Positions 10,249 to 20,870 of a stretch of DNA of 64,000 nucleotides are shown here, piece by piece; within the stretch, counting starts at the first letter, position 1; each line of letters begins with the position of its first letter. Under the pieces are notes generated by a model. That model saw nothing but the letters and a program-made list of their open reading frames with translations. It made no database searches and was not told the origin of the DNA. Made by a program: the position numbers and the translations under genes. The stretch spans positions 4,028,001 to 4,092,000 of the forward strand of contig CP168152.1 of NCBI GenBank assembly GCA_041545745.1. Direction: 5' to 3'. The DNA comes from Stenotrophomonas indicatrix. Its GTDB lineage: Bacteria; Pseudomonadota; Gammaproteobacteria; Xanthomonadales; Xanthomonadaceae.

Positions 10249-10908
10249 TCAGGCGACGCCCAGGCGTGCCTGCAGCCAGTCGCCCAACGCGTCGATTTCC
10301 TCGGCGCAGACCTGGTGGGCCATCGGGTAGCTGTGCCACTGCACGTCCAACCCGAGCGTGCGCAGCTTCTCGGCGCTGTGCGCGGCCACTGCCTGCGGGA
10401 TCACCGGATCGCTGCTGCCGTGGGCCATGAACACCGGCACGTCCACTGCGCCATCGACGCGCGTCGCGCTTTCGGCATCCGGCAGGTAGGTCGACAGCGC
10501 GATCAGGCCGGCCAACGGCGCAGTGCGCGCCAGCGCGGCACTGAGGATCACCGCACCGCCCTGCGAGAAGCCGGCCAGGAAGATGTGATCGGCGGCGACA
10601 CCACGTTCGATCTCGCGGGCGATCAGCGCATCCAGCTGCGCCACCGACTCCTGCACGCCGGTCATGTCGGCGCGCGAGCGGAAGTCCATGCCGACGATGT
10701 CGTACCAGCCGCGCATCGGCACGCCGTTGTTGATCGTGATCGGCCGCACCGGTGCGTGCGGGAACACGAAGCGCAGCGCCGGCCAGTGCGGGCGCACCAG
10801 TTCGGGCACGATCGGCGCGAAATCATGGCCGTCGGCACCGAGGCCGTGCAGCCAGATCACCGACCACTGCGGCGAGGCGCCGGTTTCCTGTTCCACCGTT
10901 TGCAGCAT
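10249..10908 (-). CDS. Carboxylesterase/phospholipase, alpha/beta hydrolase
   Basis: A 219-residue cytosolic serine hydrolase of the carboxylesterase II (EstB/YpfH) family. Seen: WLHGLGADGHDF oxyanion motif, nucleophile elbow GFSQGGA, and the Asp/His partners in HGSSDPVIP and MAHQV. FPHAPVRPITINNGVPMRGWYDI is a family signature. The start MLQTVEQETGAS follows AGGAGCCGC. It leads into the algZ-like gene. Confidence 0.88.
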   Translation of the reverse strand: MLQTVEQETGASPQWSVIWLHGLGADGHDFAPIVPELVRPHWPALRFVFPHAPVRPITINNGVPMRGWYDIVGMDFRSRADMTGVQESVAQLDALIAREIERGVAADHIFLAGFSQGGAVILSAALARTAPLAGLIALSTYLPDAESATRVDGAVDVPVFMAHGSSDPVIPQAVAAHSAEKLRTLGLDVQWHSYPMAHQVCAEEIDALGDWLQARLGVA

Positions 10909-10958
10909 GTTGCGGCTCCTGTACGTTCGAGCCGCATTATGCCGCTGGCACGGTGCGA

Positions 10959-12884
10959 TCAGTACAGCGGCGGTTGCTCGGCCGCTTCCCGGCGCAGCTG
11001 TGCGGCACGCACCAGCACCGGCGGCGGGATGTTCTCTTCGGGGATGTCGAGCAGGCCGAGGCGATGCAGGAAGGCACCCGGTCCACGCAGCGAGGTCAGT
11101 GCCACCACCGGCACCGCCAGCACCATGCCGATCACCACCGGCGCCATCCAGGCGGCCAGCGACGGCGACACCGCCCACGCCAGCATGCCCATGAAAGCGC
11201 CAAACACGCCCAGGCCACCGTAGCCGCGCACCAGCGCCATCCACGAGATGCCACCGTCATCGCGCTGCTGTGCATCCCAGCCCGAGTCGCGGCCGGACAG
11301 CACCTCGGCCACGCCGCGCGACTGCACGTACATCACCACCGGCGCCATCAGCGCGGCCAGCACGGTTTCCACCAGCATCGACAGGAATGCGCGGATCGCG
11401 CCACCGCAGCCACGGCGCTCGACCGGATCAAGCAGCATCGCCAGGTAACCCAGCACCTTGGGCATCAGCAGTACCGCCATGGTGGCGGCGAACAGGCGCA
11501 CCACCTGTTCTTCATCCTGCGCGCGCCAGTACACGCTGGGCGACAAGTGCAGCAGGGCATTGAAATCGATGCCTTCCTGGAACAGCGGGATGGCGATGCC
11601 GATCAGCATCAGCATCGCCCACATTGGTGCGGTGAAGTAGTGGCCGATGCCGATCAGCATGTGTACGCGGCTGATCCAGTGCAGGCCAGGGCTGCCCACC
11701 ACTTTGCCGTGCTGCAGGTTGCCCTGGCACCAGCGGCGATCGCGCACCAGCAGGTCCGTCAACGTCGGCGGGCCTTCTTCGTAGCTGCCGCCCAGGTAGG
11801 GCACCATGTGCGCAGCCCAACCACCACGGCGCATCAGCGCTGCTTCCACGAAATCATGGCTCAGCACGTGGCCGCCGAACGGCTTGCGCCCCGGCAGTTC
11901 CGGCAGGCCGGCGTGGTCGGCGAAGGCACGGGTGCGGATGATCGCGTTGTGCCCCCAGTAATTGCTTTCGGCACCGTGCCACCAAGCCACGCCACGGGCG
12001 ATCACCGGCCCGTACACGCGCCCGCCGAACTGCTGCATGCGCGAGAACAGGGTGCGGCCGCCGATCACCGACGGCAGGGTCTGGATCAGGCCGACGTCAG
12101 CGTTGTGCTCCATGCCGGCCACCAGGCGCACGATGCTGTCACCGGTCATCAGGCTGTCGGCATCCAGGATCAGCATCTGCGGGTAGGCACCGCCGAAGCG
12201 GCGTACCCAGTCGGCGATGTTGCCGGCCTTGCGCGCGCTGTTGTCGCCACGGCGGCGATAGAACAGTCGCGCCTGCCCATCGGGCACCAGCTCGCGCAGT
12301 TCGGCGAACACCTGCTCTTCGGCACGCGCGATGTCCTCGCGGCGGGTATCGCTGAGCACGAAGAAATCAAAACGCTGCAGCTGGCCGGTGGCCGCCACCG
12401 ATTCGTAGATCGCGCGCAGGCCGGCCAACAGCCGGCGCGGGTCTTCGTTGTAGGTGGGCATCAGCAGCGCGGTGCGGCTGTGCACGGTCGGCAGCGGCTT
12501 GTCCGGATCGATGCCCAGGCGGTATCCGCGGTCGAACACGGCCGTCAGGAAGCCGGCCACGGCACTGGCGAAGGACAGCGCGATCCACGCGAACAGGCCG
12601 ACGAACAGCACCAGCAGGCAGGCCTCCAGCACGCTGATGCCGTTGCCGGACAGCACCCGCCACATCATCCGGGTGGCCACGGCGGTCATCGCCACCGTGC
12701 CGCCGAGGATGTACAGGCGACGCAGGCCGATCATGCGCGGCGAGGTGCGATGGCGGCGGACTTTCAGCGTGCCTTCGCGCAGCGTCTGTTCGGGCATCAC
12801 CAGCGGTGCTTCGGCCGGCAGCAGGGCCCAGCCCGCGTCGGGACCGGCCGTGACCGGTTCCGCTTCGATGGTTTCACTCCCCAT
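10959..12884 (-). CDS. opgH: Glucans biosynthesis glucosyltransferase H
   Basis: Inner-membrane GT2 enzyme that makes the osmoregulated periplasmic glucan backbone from UDP-glucose. The 641-residue protein has two N-terminal TM helices (about 55-110), a glycosyltransferase domain with PTYNEDPRR, the [11 protein letters not shown] metal site, SHDFVEAAL and the [10 protein letters not shown] acceptor motif, then several C-terminal TM helices. No opgG is adjacent, whereas enterobacteria have opgGH; this is common in xanthomonads. The start precedes a promoter region shared with nothing obvious. Confidence 0.93.
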   Translation of the reverse strand: MGSETIEAEPVTAGPDAGWALLPAEAPLVMPEQTLREGTLKVRRHRTSPRMIGLRRLYILGGTVAMTAVATRMMWRVLSGNGISVLEACLLVLFVGLFAWIALSFASAVAGFLTAVFDRGYRLGIDPDKPLPTVHSRTALLMPTYNEDPRRLLAGLRAIYESVAATGQLQRFDFFVLSDTRREDIARAEEQVFAELRELVPDGQARLFYRRRGDNSARKAGNIADWVRRFGGAYPQMLILDADSLMTGDSIVRLVAGMEHNADVGLIQTLPSVIGGRTLFSRMQQFGGRVYGPVIARGVAWWHGAESNYWGHNAIIRTRAFADHAGLPELPGRKPFGGHVLSHDFVEAALMRRGGWAAHMVPYLGGSYEEGPPTLTDLLVRDRRWCQGNLQHGKVVGSPGLHWISRVHMLIGIGHYFTAPMWAMLMLIGIAIPLFQEGIDFNALLHLSPSVYWRAQDEEQVVRLFAATMAVLLMPKVLGYLAMLLDPVERRGCGGAIRAFLSMLVETVLAALMAPVVMYVQSRGVAEVLSGRDSGWDAQQRDDGGISWMALVRGYGGLGVFGAFMGMLAWAVSPSLAAWMAPVVIGMVLAVPVVALTSLRGPGAFLHRLGLLDIPEENIPPPVLVRAAQLRREAAEQPPLY

Positions 12885-13208
12885 GGCCGCCTACTCCCTG
12901 CAGGCCGCAGGACCGGCCATCCCGGCCGGGCTGCATGCACCAAGGTTCCTGGCACGCATTCCCGGCGTCCGCACTTGTCCTGTCTGCCACGGCGTCATGC
13001 CGCGCAGTCGATGTCTGTCACTACCGGAACCCACACGATCTCCAACGGGGCGGAATCGAAAAATGCGGCTCAGTCTATGGCCCCGAATGTAAGCCGGGTG
13101 CGAAGGTCTACGCCGGGAAATCTCCCCATTCAGCAATCAGCAGGCGAACCGCGGCACGTGGTCGGGGAATGTCGATTCAACCCGGAAAGTACTGGATCGT
13201 AACAAACG

Positions 13209-13229
13209 CGAACGGTTATCATTACGTTA
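13209..13229. promoter_or_regulatory. Possible Fur box before the TonB receptor gene
   Basis: GAACGGTTATCATTACGTT resembles the centre of a Fur operator (ATCATT core) about 150 bases before the receptor start. The match is partial. The rest of 12885-13378 shows no gene. Confidence 0.35.
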
Positions 13230-13378
13230 ACCAGGCAGGTCGCCGCGCTCCGCGCACCGGACCCACCCAGCTGCGCCGGACCTTCCGCGCGCCCGACGAC
13301 CCAGGGAAGGGGTGGCTGCCTGCTGTCTGCGTGCGCCTGCTGCTTCCACCGGGTCTCTCCTCTCCCTTGGAAGCCGTC

Positions 13379-15415
13379 ATGTCCCCTCTTCGTTCCGCGC
13401 GCCTGTCGCGTACCCGCCTGGCCAGCGCCCTGGCCGCCGCCTGCCTGCTGACCCTGCCTGCCCTCGCCGCCGCTGAATCCAGCGCGGACGCCTCGACCAA
13501 GGACCTGGATACCGTGGTGGTCACCGCCTCGGGCAACCAGCAGTGGATCAAGGATGCCCCGGCCAGCATCAGCGTGATCAGCCGCGAAGACATCGAACGC
13601 CAGCCGGTGCACGACCTGGCCACCCTGCTCAGCCGCATTCCGGGCGTGACCGGTGGGCTCAGCGCCGCCGGTGAGCAGTCCAAGATCAAGCTGCGCGGCA
13701 TGCCGTCCAACTACACGCTGGTGCTGGTGGACGGCAAGCGCATGGGCAGCTCGGCCTCGACCAACTATCGCCCCGACCTGGGCCGCCAGGACCTGAACTG
13801 GATTTCTCCCGACCAGATCGAGCGCATCGAAGTGGTGCGCGGCCCGATGTCATCGCTGTATGGCTCGGACGCGATGGGCGGGGTGATCAACATCATCACC
13901 AAGCGCATCGGTGACAGCTGGAACGGCAGCGCCACCCACAGCTACACCCGGCCGCAGGATGGCGACCGTGGCGACACGCAGCAGATCGGCGCGACCTTCT
14001 CCGGCCCGCTCGGCGAGCGCTTCGGCCTGCGCATCGGTGCCAACAGCATGCGCCGCGACTCGGACCGCTCCAACGGCGGCGTGTATGGCAACGCCTACGC
14101 CGGCGAAAAGGACCGCAATGTCGACGCGCTGCTGCAGTGGAAGCTGAGCGAGGCACAGGAAGTGTCGCTGGAAGCGGGCCACGGCGTGCAGCAGGCCTTC
14201 ATCGCCCAGGCGCTGGAGAAGCAGGACGAGGGCGCATGGGGTGCCAGTGAGCTCAAGCGCAGTTCGCTGGCGTTGAACCATGACGGCAAGTGGGATTTCG
14301 GTACCTCCAAGCTCAGTGCGTATTGGACCGAGTACAAGAACGACATCGGCGCCACCGGTCGCTCAGAGGCAACCGATACGATCATCGAAGGCAGCCTGAG
14401 CACGTCCTTCACCCTGGGCGTGGACCACCAGTTCGCGGTGGGCGGCCAATGGAAGCGCCAGGAGCTGACCAACACCGACACCATCGGCCAGGCACCGATC
14501 GACTACGCCGGCAACCCGGTGGTCGGCTCCAGCCTGGAGGTGGATACCTGGGCGCTGTTCGTCGAAGACGAGCTGAAGCTGCATCGCACCCTGGCCCTGA
14601 CCCTGGGCGCGCGCTTGGACCACCATGAACAGTTCGGCAGCCATGTCAGTCCGCGTGCCTACCTGGTCTGGCACCCGACTGAGCAGTGGACGATCCGTGG
14701 CGGTGTGTCCAAGGGTTTCCGCGCACCGAGCCTGACCGAGAACTCGCCCAGCGCGGCGACCCAGTCCGGTGGCCGCGGCTGCACCTCGCTGATCCCGCTG
14801 GGCTATACCCGCGGCGGCTGCTACATGGCCGGCAACCCGGACCTGGACCCGGAAACCAGCACCAACCGCGAGATCGGCGTCGGCTTCGACAACGATCTGG
14901 TCGACGCCGGCCTGACCTACTTCCATACCGACTTCAAGAACAAGATCGAGTACAAAGCGCTGGGCAACTTCAACGGTTACTGGTGGACGCGCATGAGCAA
15001 CGTGCAGCGCGCGCGCACCAGCGGCATGGAAGGCAACCTCAACTTCCGCTTCGGCGATCACTGGCGCTGGCGCACCTCGGCGACCTGGATGAAGGAAGCC
15101 AAGAACCTGACCACCGGCCGCAACCTGATCGACACCCCGGAGTTCTCAGGCTATTCGTCGCTGGACTGGACGCCGAACACGGTGTTCTCCAGCAGCCTGT
15201 CGGCGCAGTACACCGGCAAGCAGACCGGCGTGGTCAGCACCTTCCTGAAGGCCTACACGCTGTATGACCTGACCGCTGCCTGGAACGTCAACGAGGTGCT
15301 GACCCTGCGTGGCGGCGTCAGCAACCTGGCCGACAAGAAGCTGTATGCCGATGGCTCCACCGACTACTTCGTCGCCGGCCGCAGCTACTTCCTCAGCATG
15401 ACCGCGCGCTTCTGA
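13379..15415 (+). CDS. TonB-dependent receptor, siderophore type
   Basis: A 678-residue outer-membrane receptor. The signal peptide is about 32 residues; the mature N-terminus holds the TonB-box-like DTVVVTASG. The plug domain shows DAPASISVISREDIE, RIPGV, KLRGM, LVDGKRMGSS and the IEVVRGPMSSLYGSDAMGGVINI signature. The barrel ends in the aromatic strand SMTARF. Similarity in style to CirA/FepA-like catecholate receptors suggests iron-siderophore uptake, fitting the Fur-like box. The exact ligand is unknown. It is transcribed alone, divergent from opgH. Confidence 0.87.
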   Translation: MSPLRSARLSRTRLASALAAACLLTLPALAAAESSADASTKDLDTVVVTASGNQQWIKDAPASISVISREDIERQPVHDLATLLSRIPGVTGGLSAAGEQSKIKLRGMPSNYTLVLVDGKRMGSSASTNYRPDLGRQDLNWISPDQIERIEVVRGPMSSLYGSDAMGGVINIITKRIGDSWNGSATHSYTRPQDGDRGDTQQIGATFSGPLGERFGLRIGANSMRRDSDRSNGGVYGNAYAGEKDRNVDALLQWKLSEAQEVSLEAGHGVQQAFIAQALEKQDEGAWGASELKRSSLALNHDGKWDFGTSKLSAYWTEYKNDIGATGRSEATDTIIEGSLSTSFTLGVDHQFAVGGQWKRQELTNTDTIGQAPIDYAGNPVVGSSLEVDTWALFVEDELKLHRTLALTLGARLDHHEQFGSHVSPRAYLVWHPTEQWTIRGGVSKGFRAPSLTENSPSAATQSGGRGCTSLIPLGYTRGGCYMAGNPDLDPETSTNREIGVGFDNDLVDAGLTYFHTDFKNKIEYKALGNFNGYWWTRMSNVQRARTSGMEGNLNFRFGDHWRWRTSATWMKEAKNLTTGRNLIDTPEFSGYSSLDWTPNTVFSSSLSAQYTGKQTGVVSTFLKAYTLYDLTAAWNVNEVLTLRGGVSNLADKKLYADGSTDYFVAGRSYFLSMTARF

Positions 15416-15469
15416 TGCGCACTGCGATCGCGCCGGCAGCAGGCCAGCGCGATCGTGGGCTTTCCGGGA

Positions 15470-15640
15470 TCAGTCGTGTTCCAGCACCGCCGGCGCCGCG
15501 TCACGGCTGGCCGCGATGCGTGCACGGTCCATCGCCACCGCCAGTTGCTGGCGGGCGAGCAGTTGTTGTGCCTGCACCACTTCGGGTGTCGGCAGGAGCA
15601 CCGGTCCGGGTGCGTTTTCCGGTGTAGCGGGTGTGGTCAT
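15470..15640 (-). CDS. Small hypothetical protein, 56 residues
   Basis: A short reading frame starting MTTPATPENAPGPVLL and ending AAPAVLEHD, with a strong GGAGG seven bases before its ATG. The middle (EVVQAQQLLARQQLAVAMDRARIAA) is predicted helical. No signal peptide and no recognised family. The good ribosome site and host-like codon use support a real gene. Confidence 0.55.
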   Translation of the reverse strand: MTTPATPENAPGPVLLPTPEVVQAQQLLARQQLAVAMDRARIAASRDAAPAVLEHD

Positions 15641-15858
15641 GCAACCTCCATGGACATACCGCCGCTACCCGTGAACAACCGGGGTGGCAGCGGAACTGCG
15701 CACCCTATCCTAAAAACAAGGCGGATGGGTGACGGTGCGGCGTTGGGACGCAAGCCCTTTGCCGTAGGAACGTCACATTTTTGACGCTGCAAGCTGGCTT
15801 GCTGAATGTGACTCACTTATCATGAAAACGTTTTCCTAACAGGGAAGTCCCTACGCAC

Positions 15859-16245
15859 ATGAATACCGTCGACCTGACCCGCTTCAGCCCGAAGTGGCAG
15901 TTCCGCTTCAATTTCTTCCAGCAGCACGGCGCCCCCAAGGAGCCCGGCTTCAAGCAGGCCTGGAAGGCGCTGTCCTTCGGCGACCGCCTGAAGGTCAACC
16001 TCAACTTCTTCGCCTTCTTCTTCGGCGCGATCTATCTGTTCATCCTGGGCATGTGGCGCAAGGCGCTGGTGGTGATCGGCATCAACATCGTGCTGATCGC
16101 GGTCAGCCTGGTGCTGCCGGACATCGTGGCCCGCGCGCTGTTCATCGCAATGAACTTCCTGGTGGCCTCGAGCACCAACTACAGCTACTACCTGGAACAG
16201 GTGAAGGGCAACACCAGCTGGAACCCCTTCGAAGGCATGTTCTGA
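15859..16245 (+). CDS. DUF2628 membrane protein
   Basis: A 128-residue protein: soluble N-terminus with WQFRFNFFQQHGAP and SFGDRLKVNLNFFAFFFGAIYLFILGMWRKAL, typical of DUF2628, and two to three transmembrane helices (about 50-110). The C-terminus is polar (NTSWNPFEGMF). AGGGAAGT precedes the start. The function of the family is unknown. It converges on the chemoreceptor gene across a terminator. Confidence 0.8.
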   Translation: MNTVDLTRFSPKWQFRFNFFQQHGAPKEPGFKQAWKALSFGDRLKVNLNFFAFFFGAIYLFILGMWRKALVVIGINIVLIAVSLVLPDIVARALFIAMNFLVASSTNYSYYLEQVKGNTSWNPFEGMF

Positions 16246-16277
16246 GCCCAGCGCACAGCACGCGCAGCGGCATATCG

Positions 16278-16299
16278 ACGCCCGGCCTTGGCCGGGCGT
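16278..16299. terminator. Bidirectional terminator hairpin
   Basis: ACGCCCGGCC TT GGCCGGGCGT, a perfect 10-bp stem between convergent genes. The T tract is weak on either side. Confidence 0.7.
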
Positions 16300-16317
16300 C
16301 GTCGTTCATGGTCTGGC

Positions 16318-18852
16318 TCAGGCCGCGCGCAACGCGGCAGCCGGTTGGATATCCGCCTGCAGGCGGAAGCGTGACACCGCCACCGCCAGTTGCTCGGCCT
16401 GTTCTTCCATCGCCCGTGCCGCCGCCGTGGCTTCTTCCACCAGCGCAGCATTCTGCTGGGTGGTCTCGTCCATCTGCACCACGGTCTGGTTGACCTGTTC
16501 GATACCGGCCGACTGTTCGCGCGAGGCGGCCGAGATCTCGGCCATGATCTCGTTGACCCGGCCGACCTGGCCGACGATCTCCTGCATCGTGCGGCCCGCA
16601 CCGTGCACCAGTTGCGCGCCGGCGCCGACATGGCCGACCGAAGCGTCGATCAGCTCCTTGATCTCCTTGGCTGCGCCTGCCGAGCGCTGTGCCAGCGCGC
16701 GCACCTCACTGGCGACCACCGCAAAGCCACGGCCCTGTTCGCCCGCGCGCGCCGCTTCCACCGCCGCGTTCAATGCCAGGATGTTGGTCTGGAAGGCGAT
16801 GCCATCGATCACCGAGATGATCTCGGCGATGCGCTGCGAAGAGGTCTCGATCTGCTCCATGGTCTGCACCACCTGGCTGACCACCTGCCCGCCCTCGCTG
16901 GCAACGCCTGCGGCCGAGGCCGCCAGCGTGTTGGCCTGCAGGGCATGCTCGGCGTTCTGGCGCACGGTGGAGGTGAGTTCCTCCATGGACGCGGCGGTTT
17001 CTTCCAGATTGGCCGCCTGCTGCTCGGTGCGGCGTGACAGGTCGCTGTTGCCCGACGCGATCTCACCTGCGGCCAACCGGATGCTGGATGCAGACTGCTG
17101 GATCTGGCCGACGATCCGGGTCAACTGCTGCACGGTGCTGTTGGCATCATCGCGCATCACCGCGAACACGCCGTGGAAGTCACCCTCCATCCGTGTACTC
17201 AGGTCACCGGCGGCAATCGCACGCAGCAGCATCGACAGCGCCGCCAGGTTGTGGTCACTGACCTGCATCATGGTGTTCAGGGTTTCCACCATGCGGCGGA
17301 AATCATGCTCGAAGCGCTGCGCATCGCCGCGCACCGCGAAATCACCCGCTGCTGCGGCGGCGGCCAACTGCTGGATCTGCTCGTTGATCGCCGCCAGGTT
17401 GCTCTTGGTGGTTGCCATGGCCGCGGTGAATACCGCCTTTTCGCCAGGCAGTGCCTCCATGTCCACGCTCAGGTCGCCCACCGCGTAGCGCTGCATCACC
17501 TCGACCAGGCGTTGGGTGACCGTATTGCTGTCGGCCACCAGCTGGTTGCTGTCGGCCACCATGCGGCCGTATTCGCCCGGGAACACCGAGGCATCCATGC
17601 GGTAGCTGATTTCACCGGCATCATGGCGGCGCGCCATCTCCGCCTGTGCGGCCATCACTGCCTGCAGCTGGCCGCGCATGCCCTGCATCGCATCCAGCAG
17701 GCGGCCCACTTCATCGTTGCCCAGCGCCGGCATGGCGGTGTCCAGCTTGCCCGCGGCCACGTCGCCTGCGATACGCACCGCCTGCGCCAGCGGTCGCACG
17801 GCCAGCCGCTGCAGCAGCAGGTAGACACCGCAACTGAGGACCAGCGCGGCCACCACACCCACCAGCAGGATGATCCACAGCAGCTCACGCGCCTGCGCGA
17901 TGATCACCTCATGCGGCATCACCACGCCCAGCGCGAAACGCTGCGGCGCGTCACCCACCTGCAACGGCACATACAGACGGACGTTGCCGGCAGCGTCGGG
18001 CTCGAACGCTTCGTACGTCTTGTCGGCGGCGATCTGCGCCAGCATGCCGAGGGTGGCGGCATCGGTACGCGGCTTGCCGATCTCGGCAGCGTTGGCCGAG
18101 GCCAGTACCACGCCCTTCGGCGACAGCAGTTCGACTCGGCCGGCGCCCATTGGTGTCAGTGTGGCCAGATGCTTCTGCAGCGCGGCCAGCGAGAAGTCCA
18201 CGGTGAAGACACCGAGGAAGGTGCCGTTCTCGACGATCGGCGTGCTCAGCGTGCTCATCAGCACCTGCTTGCCGCCAATGTCGTAGGCGTAGGGCTCGCT
18301 GACCATCGGCAGCTTGTCGCGGCTGGGCACCATGTACCAGTTGCCCGAGCCGCTCGGCGTCTCGGTGTAGTCGGTCATCGTCGACTGCTGCGGCTTGCCG
18401 TCCTGCCAGGCCCAGTAGCTCATGTAGCGGCCGGTGGCGTCGTGCGCCTCGCTGTTGACGAACTCGGCATCCTTGCCGTCGAAGGCATTGGCCTCCCACA
18501 TGGTGCTTTTGCCCAGCCATTCCGGGTGCGCGTGCAGCTGCTCGCCGATGACGTTGGCCAGGCTGGCGCGATCAGGCGCATCACCGCGCGCACGCTGGGC
18601 GAGCACGGTTTCCACCATCGCATCGTTGCTGGCAAAGGCTGTGCCCAGGTCGGCAGCCACCTGCCGCGCCTCGGCCCGGGCTTCGCTGGCCATGGTCTGC
18701 CGCGAGGACGACACCAGCGCCGAACTGGCCTGGTGATAGATCAGGAACGCGGTCGCGCCGAAGCACAGCAACGCGATCACCGCGGTGCCCAGCATCAGCT
18801 TGTGGGCGATGCTGCCGGGGCGACGGGCAGCGACGGAACGGGAAGAAGACAT
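16318..18852 (-). CDS. Methyl-accepting chemotaxis protein with large periplasmic sensor
   Basis: An 844-residue chemoreceptor. One TM helix near residues 19-40, a periplasmic dCache-like sensor of about 265 residues ([13 protein letters not shown]...[34 protein letters not shown]), a second TM near 310-335, HAMP units and long helical repeats, then the signalling hairpin with [34 protein letters not shown] (residue stretch seen in pieces) and AAKEIKELI. The C-terminus lacks an NWETF-type CheR tether. The ligand is unknown. The gene stands alone. Confidence 0.92.
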   Translation of the reverse strand: MSSSRSVAARRPGSIAHKLMLGTAVIALLCFGATAFLIYHQASSALVSSSRQTMASEARAEARQVAADLGTAFASNDAMVETVLAQRARGDAPDRASLANVIGEQLHAHPEWLGKSTMWEANAFDGKDAEFVNSEAHDATGRYMSYWAWQDGKPQQSTMTDYTETPSGSGNWYMVPSRDKLPMVSEPYAYDIGGKQVLMSTLSTPIVENGTFLGVFTVDFSLAALQKHLATLTPMGAGRVELLSPKGVVLASANAAEIGKPRTDAATLGMLAQIAADKTYEAFEPDAAGNVRLYVPLQVGDAPQRFALGVVMPHEVIIAQARELLWIILLVGVVAALVLSCGVYLLLQRLAVRPLAQAVRIAGDVAAGKLDTAMPALGNDEVGRLLDAMQGMRGQLQAVMAAQAEMARRHDAGEISYRMDASVFPGEYGRMVADSNQLVADSNTVTQRLVEVMQRYAVGDLSVDMEALPGEKAVFTAAMATTKSNLAAINEQIQQLAAAAAAGDFAVRGDAQRFEHDFRRMVETLNTMMQVSDHNLAALSMLLRAIAAGDLSTRMEGDFHGVFAVMRDDANSTVQQLTRIVGQIQQSASSIRLAAGEIASGNSDLSRRTEQQAANLEETAASMEELTSTVRQNAEHALQANTLAASAAGVASEGGQVVSQVVQTMEQIETSSQRIAEIISVIDGIAFQTNILALNAAVEAARAGEQGRGFAVVASEVRALAQRSAGAAKEIKELIDASVGHVGAGAQLVHGAGRTMQEIVGQVGRVNEIMAEISAASREQSAGIEQVNQTVVQMDETTQQNAALVEEATAAARAMEEQAEQLAVAVSRFRLQADIQPAAALRAA

Positions 18853-19061
18853 GGGAGGATCCGCAGGCAGTTCAGGTCGACCGGTGCCACCAGGGCACCG
18901 CGCAGATGCGCGATCCCTCGCGCGGGCCGCCTGCCCTGCCGGATCGGAACCCGGCGCAGGAAAGCGCGCACCGGGTTAGCGGCCATGGCCGGGCGAGGTT
19001 GAGGCTCAGCGCACGCACAAACCTGAACCTGCTCAGCCGCGGCCGTCGACAGCGGCCTGTG

Positions 19062-19964
19062 CTACTCCGCCACGCGGTCGCGGATCCACTCCGCACGGGG
19101 CAGGACCTCGATGCTGCCTGCGGCGTACTGCTGCAGAACGTCCTCCGGACCGAAACGCGGCTGCCAGCCCAGCGCCGCGCGCATCCGGCTGCTGTCATAG
19201 ACCCGGTCGATGCTGAGCGGCAGCGGCCAGCCACGGCGCTCGAACTCGGCCAGCAGCTGCGGTGCGCGGCGCGCCAGCACCTGGCGCGGATCGGCCGCCA
19301 GCTGCAGGCAGTCCTCGCGCCGGAACGGCGTCGGGGCACAGGCGAGGTAGCGCCGGAAGGGCGCGCCTTCATCATGAAGCAGCGCGGCATGCGCGCTGGC
19401 CACATCGCGTGCGTCGATACCGCGGTGCAGGCGGAACATCGCCATGCGATCAGGCGGCTCCGGGAAGCAGCGTGCCATCCGCAGCACGCGCACGGTGAAC
19501 GATGTGCTGGCCGCCGCTTCGGCGGCCGCCTCCGCCTGCAGTTTGGTGCGGTGGTAGATCGTGCGGGGCAGCGGCTCGGTGTCCTCGTCGACCCAACGGC
19601 AGCCGCCGGATACCACGGCATGGCCGTACAACGCCGTGGTGCTGGTCAGCACAAAGCGCTGTACGCCAGCCTCGCGCGCCAGTTGCAGCAGGTTCGTGGT
19701 GGCCTCCACGTTGATCTGCTGGAACACCGCGTCGGGTACCAGGCCCACGTGGGGTGCGTGCAGTGCCGCGGTGTGGATCACGGCATCAATCCCCTGCACG
19801 GCACGCTCCAGCGCCCGGCGGTCGGTGACATCGGCAATCACCCGCGTGGTGGCGAAGGGACTGCGATCCAGCCCCACCACCTCATTGGCACCCGCCAGCG
19901 CACCGAAGATCGCGCGCCCTATCCGCCCGGAACTTCCGGTCAACAGAATCTTCATTGAATCCAT
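19062..19964 (-). CDS. NAD(P)-dependent epimerase/dehydratase
   Basis: Extended short-chain dehydrogenase of 300 residues. Rossmann motif GSSGRIG near residues 10-16, DVTDRRAL, INVEATTNLLQLAREAG, and the catalytic YHRTK (YxxxK). The C-terminal part has ALGWQPRFGPED, common to sugar epimerases. Two starts are possible (19964 and ATG at 19955); neither has a strong ribosome site. The substrate is not evident. 18853-19061 holds no recognised gene. Confidence 0.8.
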   Translation of the reverse strand: MDSMKILLTGSSGRIGRAIFGALAGANEVVGLDRSPFATTRVIADVTDRRALERAVQGIDAVIHTAALHAPHVGLVPDAVFQQINVEATTNLLQLAREAGVQRFVLTSTTALYGHAVVSGGCRWVDEDTEPLPRTIYHRTKLQAEAAAEAAASTSFTVRVLRMARCFPEPPDRMAMFRLHRGIDARDVASAHAALLHDEGAPFRRYLACAPTPFRREDCLQLAADPRQVLARRAPQLLAEFERRGWPLPLSIDRVYDSSRMRAALGWQPRFGPEDVLQQYAAGSIEVLPRAEWIRDRVAE

Positions 19965-20096
19965 TCACTCGACAGCGCCCGGGATCTACCGGGATGCTTC
20001 GATTCTAGGCAAGCCCGATGGCATCGGCGATAGGAATCGATGACATTCTGTATGCCACAGCTGCGGTGCTGACAGCGCCTGGGCGGGCAGCAGACT

Positions 20097-20870
20097 TCAC
20101 ACCTGCGCGCGGGCCGACACCAGCCGCAGGAAGGCTTCGTGCTGGTAGCGGCTCATACGCAGCTGCTGGCCGTTCTCCAGGGTGAGCACGTGATGGCCGT
20201 TGAACCAGGGGTGGATCGTCCTGACCCGCGCGATGTTGACGATGGCCGAGCGGTGCACCCGGGCGAAGTGCCGGGGATCAAGCCGTTCAGCCAGACTGTT
20301 CATCGTTTCGCGAAGCTCGTGCACGCGATCGGGCAGATGCAGCTGCACTGTATTACGATTGGCGCGGATCCAGAGAATGTCCTGCACCGCCAGCAACATG
20401 ACGGCCTCGCCCTCACGCACGGCGATCCGCTGCAGATAGTCCTCGCGCCTGCGCAGCACGTCGAGCGCCTGCAGCAAGCGCGTATTGTCGGCGGCATCGG
20501 CGGCCTGGGTCAGCCGGGACTTCGCGCGCAGCAACGTGGCCGCGAACCGTTCGCGACTGAAGGGCTTGACGAGGTAATCCAGCGCGTTGGCCTCGAACGC
20601 GCGTACCGCATACTGCTCGTACGCGGTGACGAATACCGTGGCCGGCATCCGCGCGGCACCGATGGTGGCCAGCACGTCCAGACCGGTGATGCCAGGCATC
20701 TGCACGTCCAGGAATACCAGGTCCGGCGACTGCGCACGGATGGCTGCCACGGCAGACACTCCGTCACCGCACTCGGCCACATTGTCGATGTCTACATCAC
20801 CGTGCAGCAGGCGCGTGACCGCACGCCGGGCGATCGGCTCGTCATCCACCACCAGCACACTCAGGCTCAT
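20097..20870 (-). CDS. LytTR response regulator (second system)
   Basis: A 257-residue regulator: receiver with VVDDEPIARRAV, phosphoacceptor in DLVFLDVQMPG and DYLVKPFSRERF, and a C-terminal LytTR domain with ILWIRANRNTVQLHLP, HFARVHRSAIVNIARV and LRMSRYQHEAFLR. It overlaps the upstream kinase gene by four bases (ATGA), so the pair is translationally coupled. Targets are unknown. Confidence 0.88.
   Translation of the reverse strand: MSLSVLVVDDEPIARRAVTRLLHGDVDIDNVAECGDGVSAVAAIRAQSPDLVFLDVQMPGITGLDVLATIGAARMPATVFVTAYEQYAVRAFEANALDYLVKPFSRERFAATLLRAKSRLTQAADAADNTRLLQALDVLRRREDYLQRIAVREGEAVMLLAVQDILWIRANRNTVQLHLPDRVHELRETMNSLAERLDPRHFARVHRSAIVNIARVRTIHPWFNGHHVLTLENGQQLRMSRYQHEAFLRLVSARAQV

Noticed and set aside
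11962..12186. Plus-strand frames antisense to opgH and similar long frames elsewhere opposite core genes.
   Set aside because: Shadow frames produced by high GC; the opposite strand has full-length recognised proteins.
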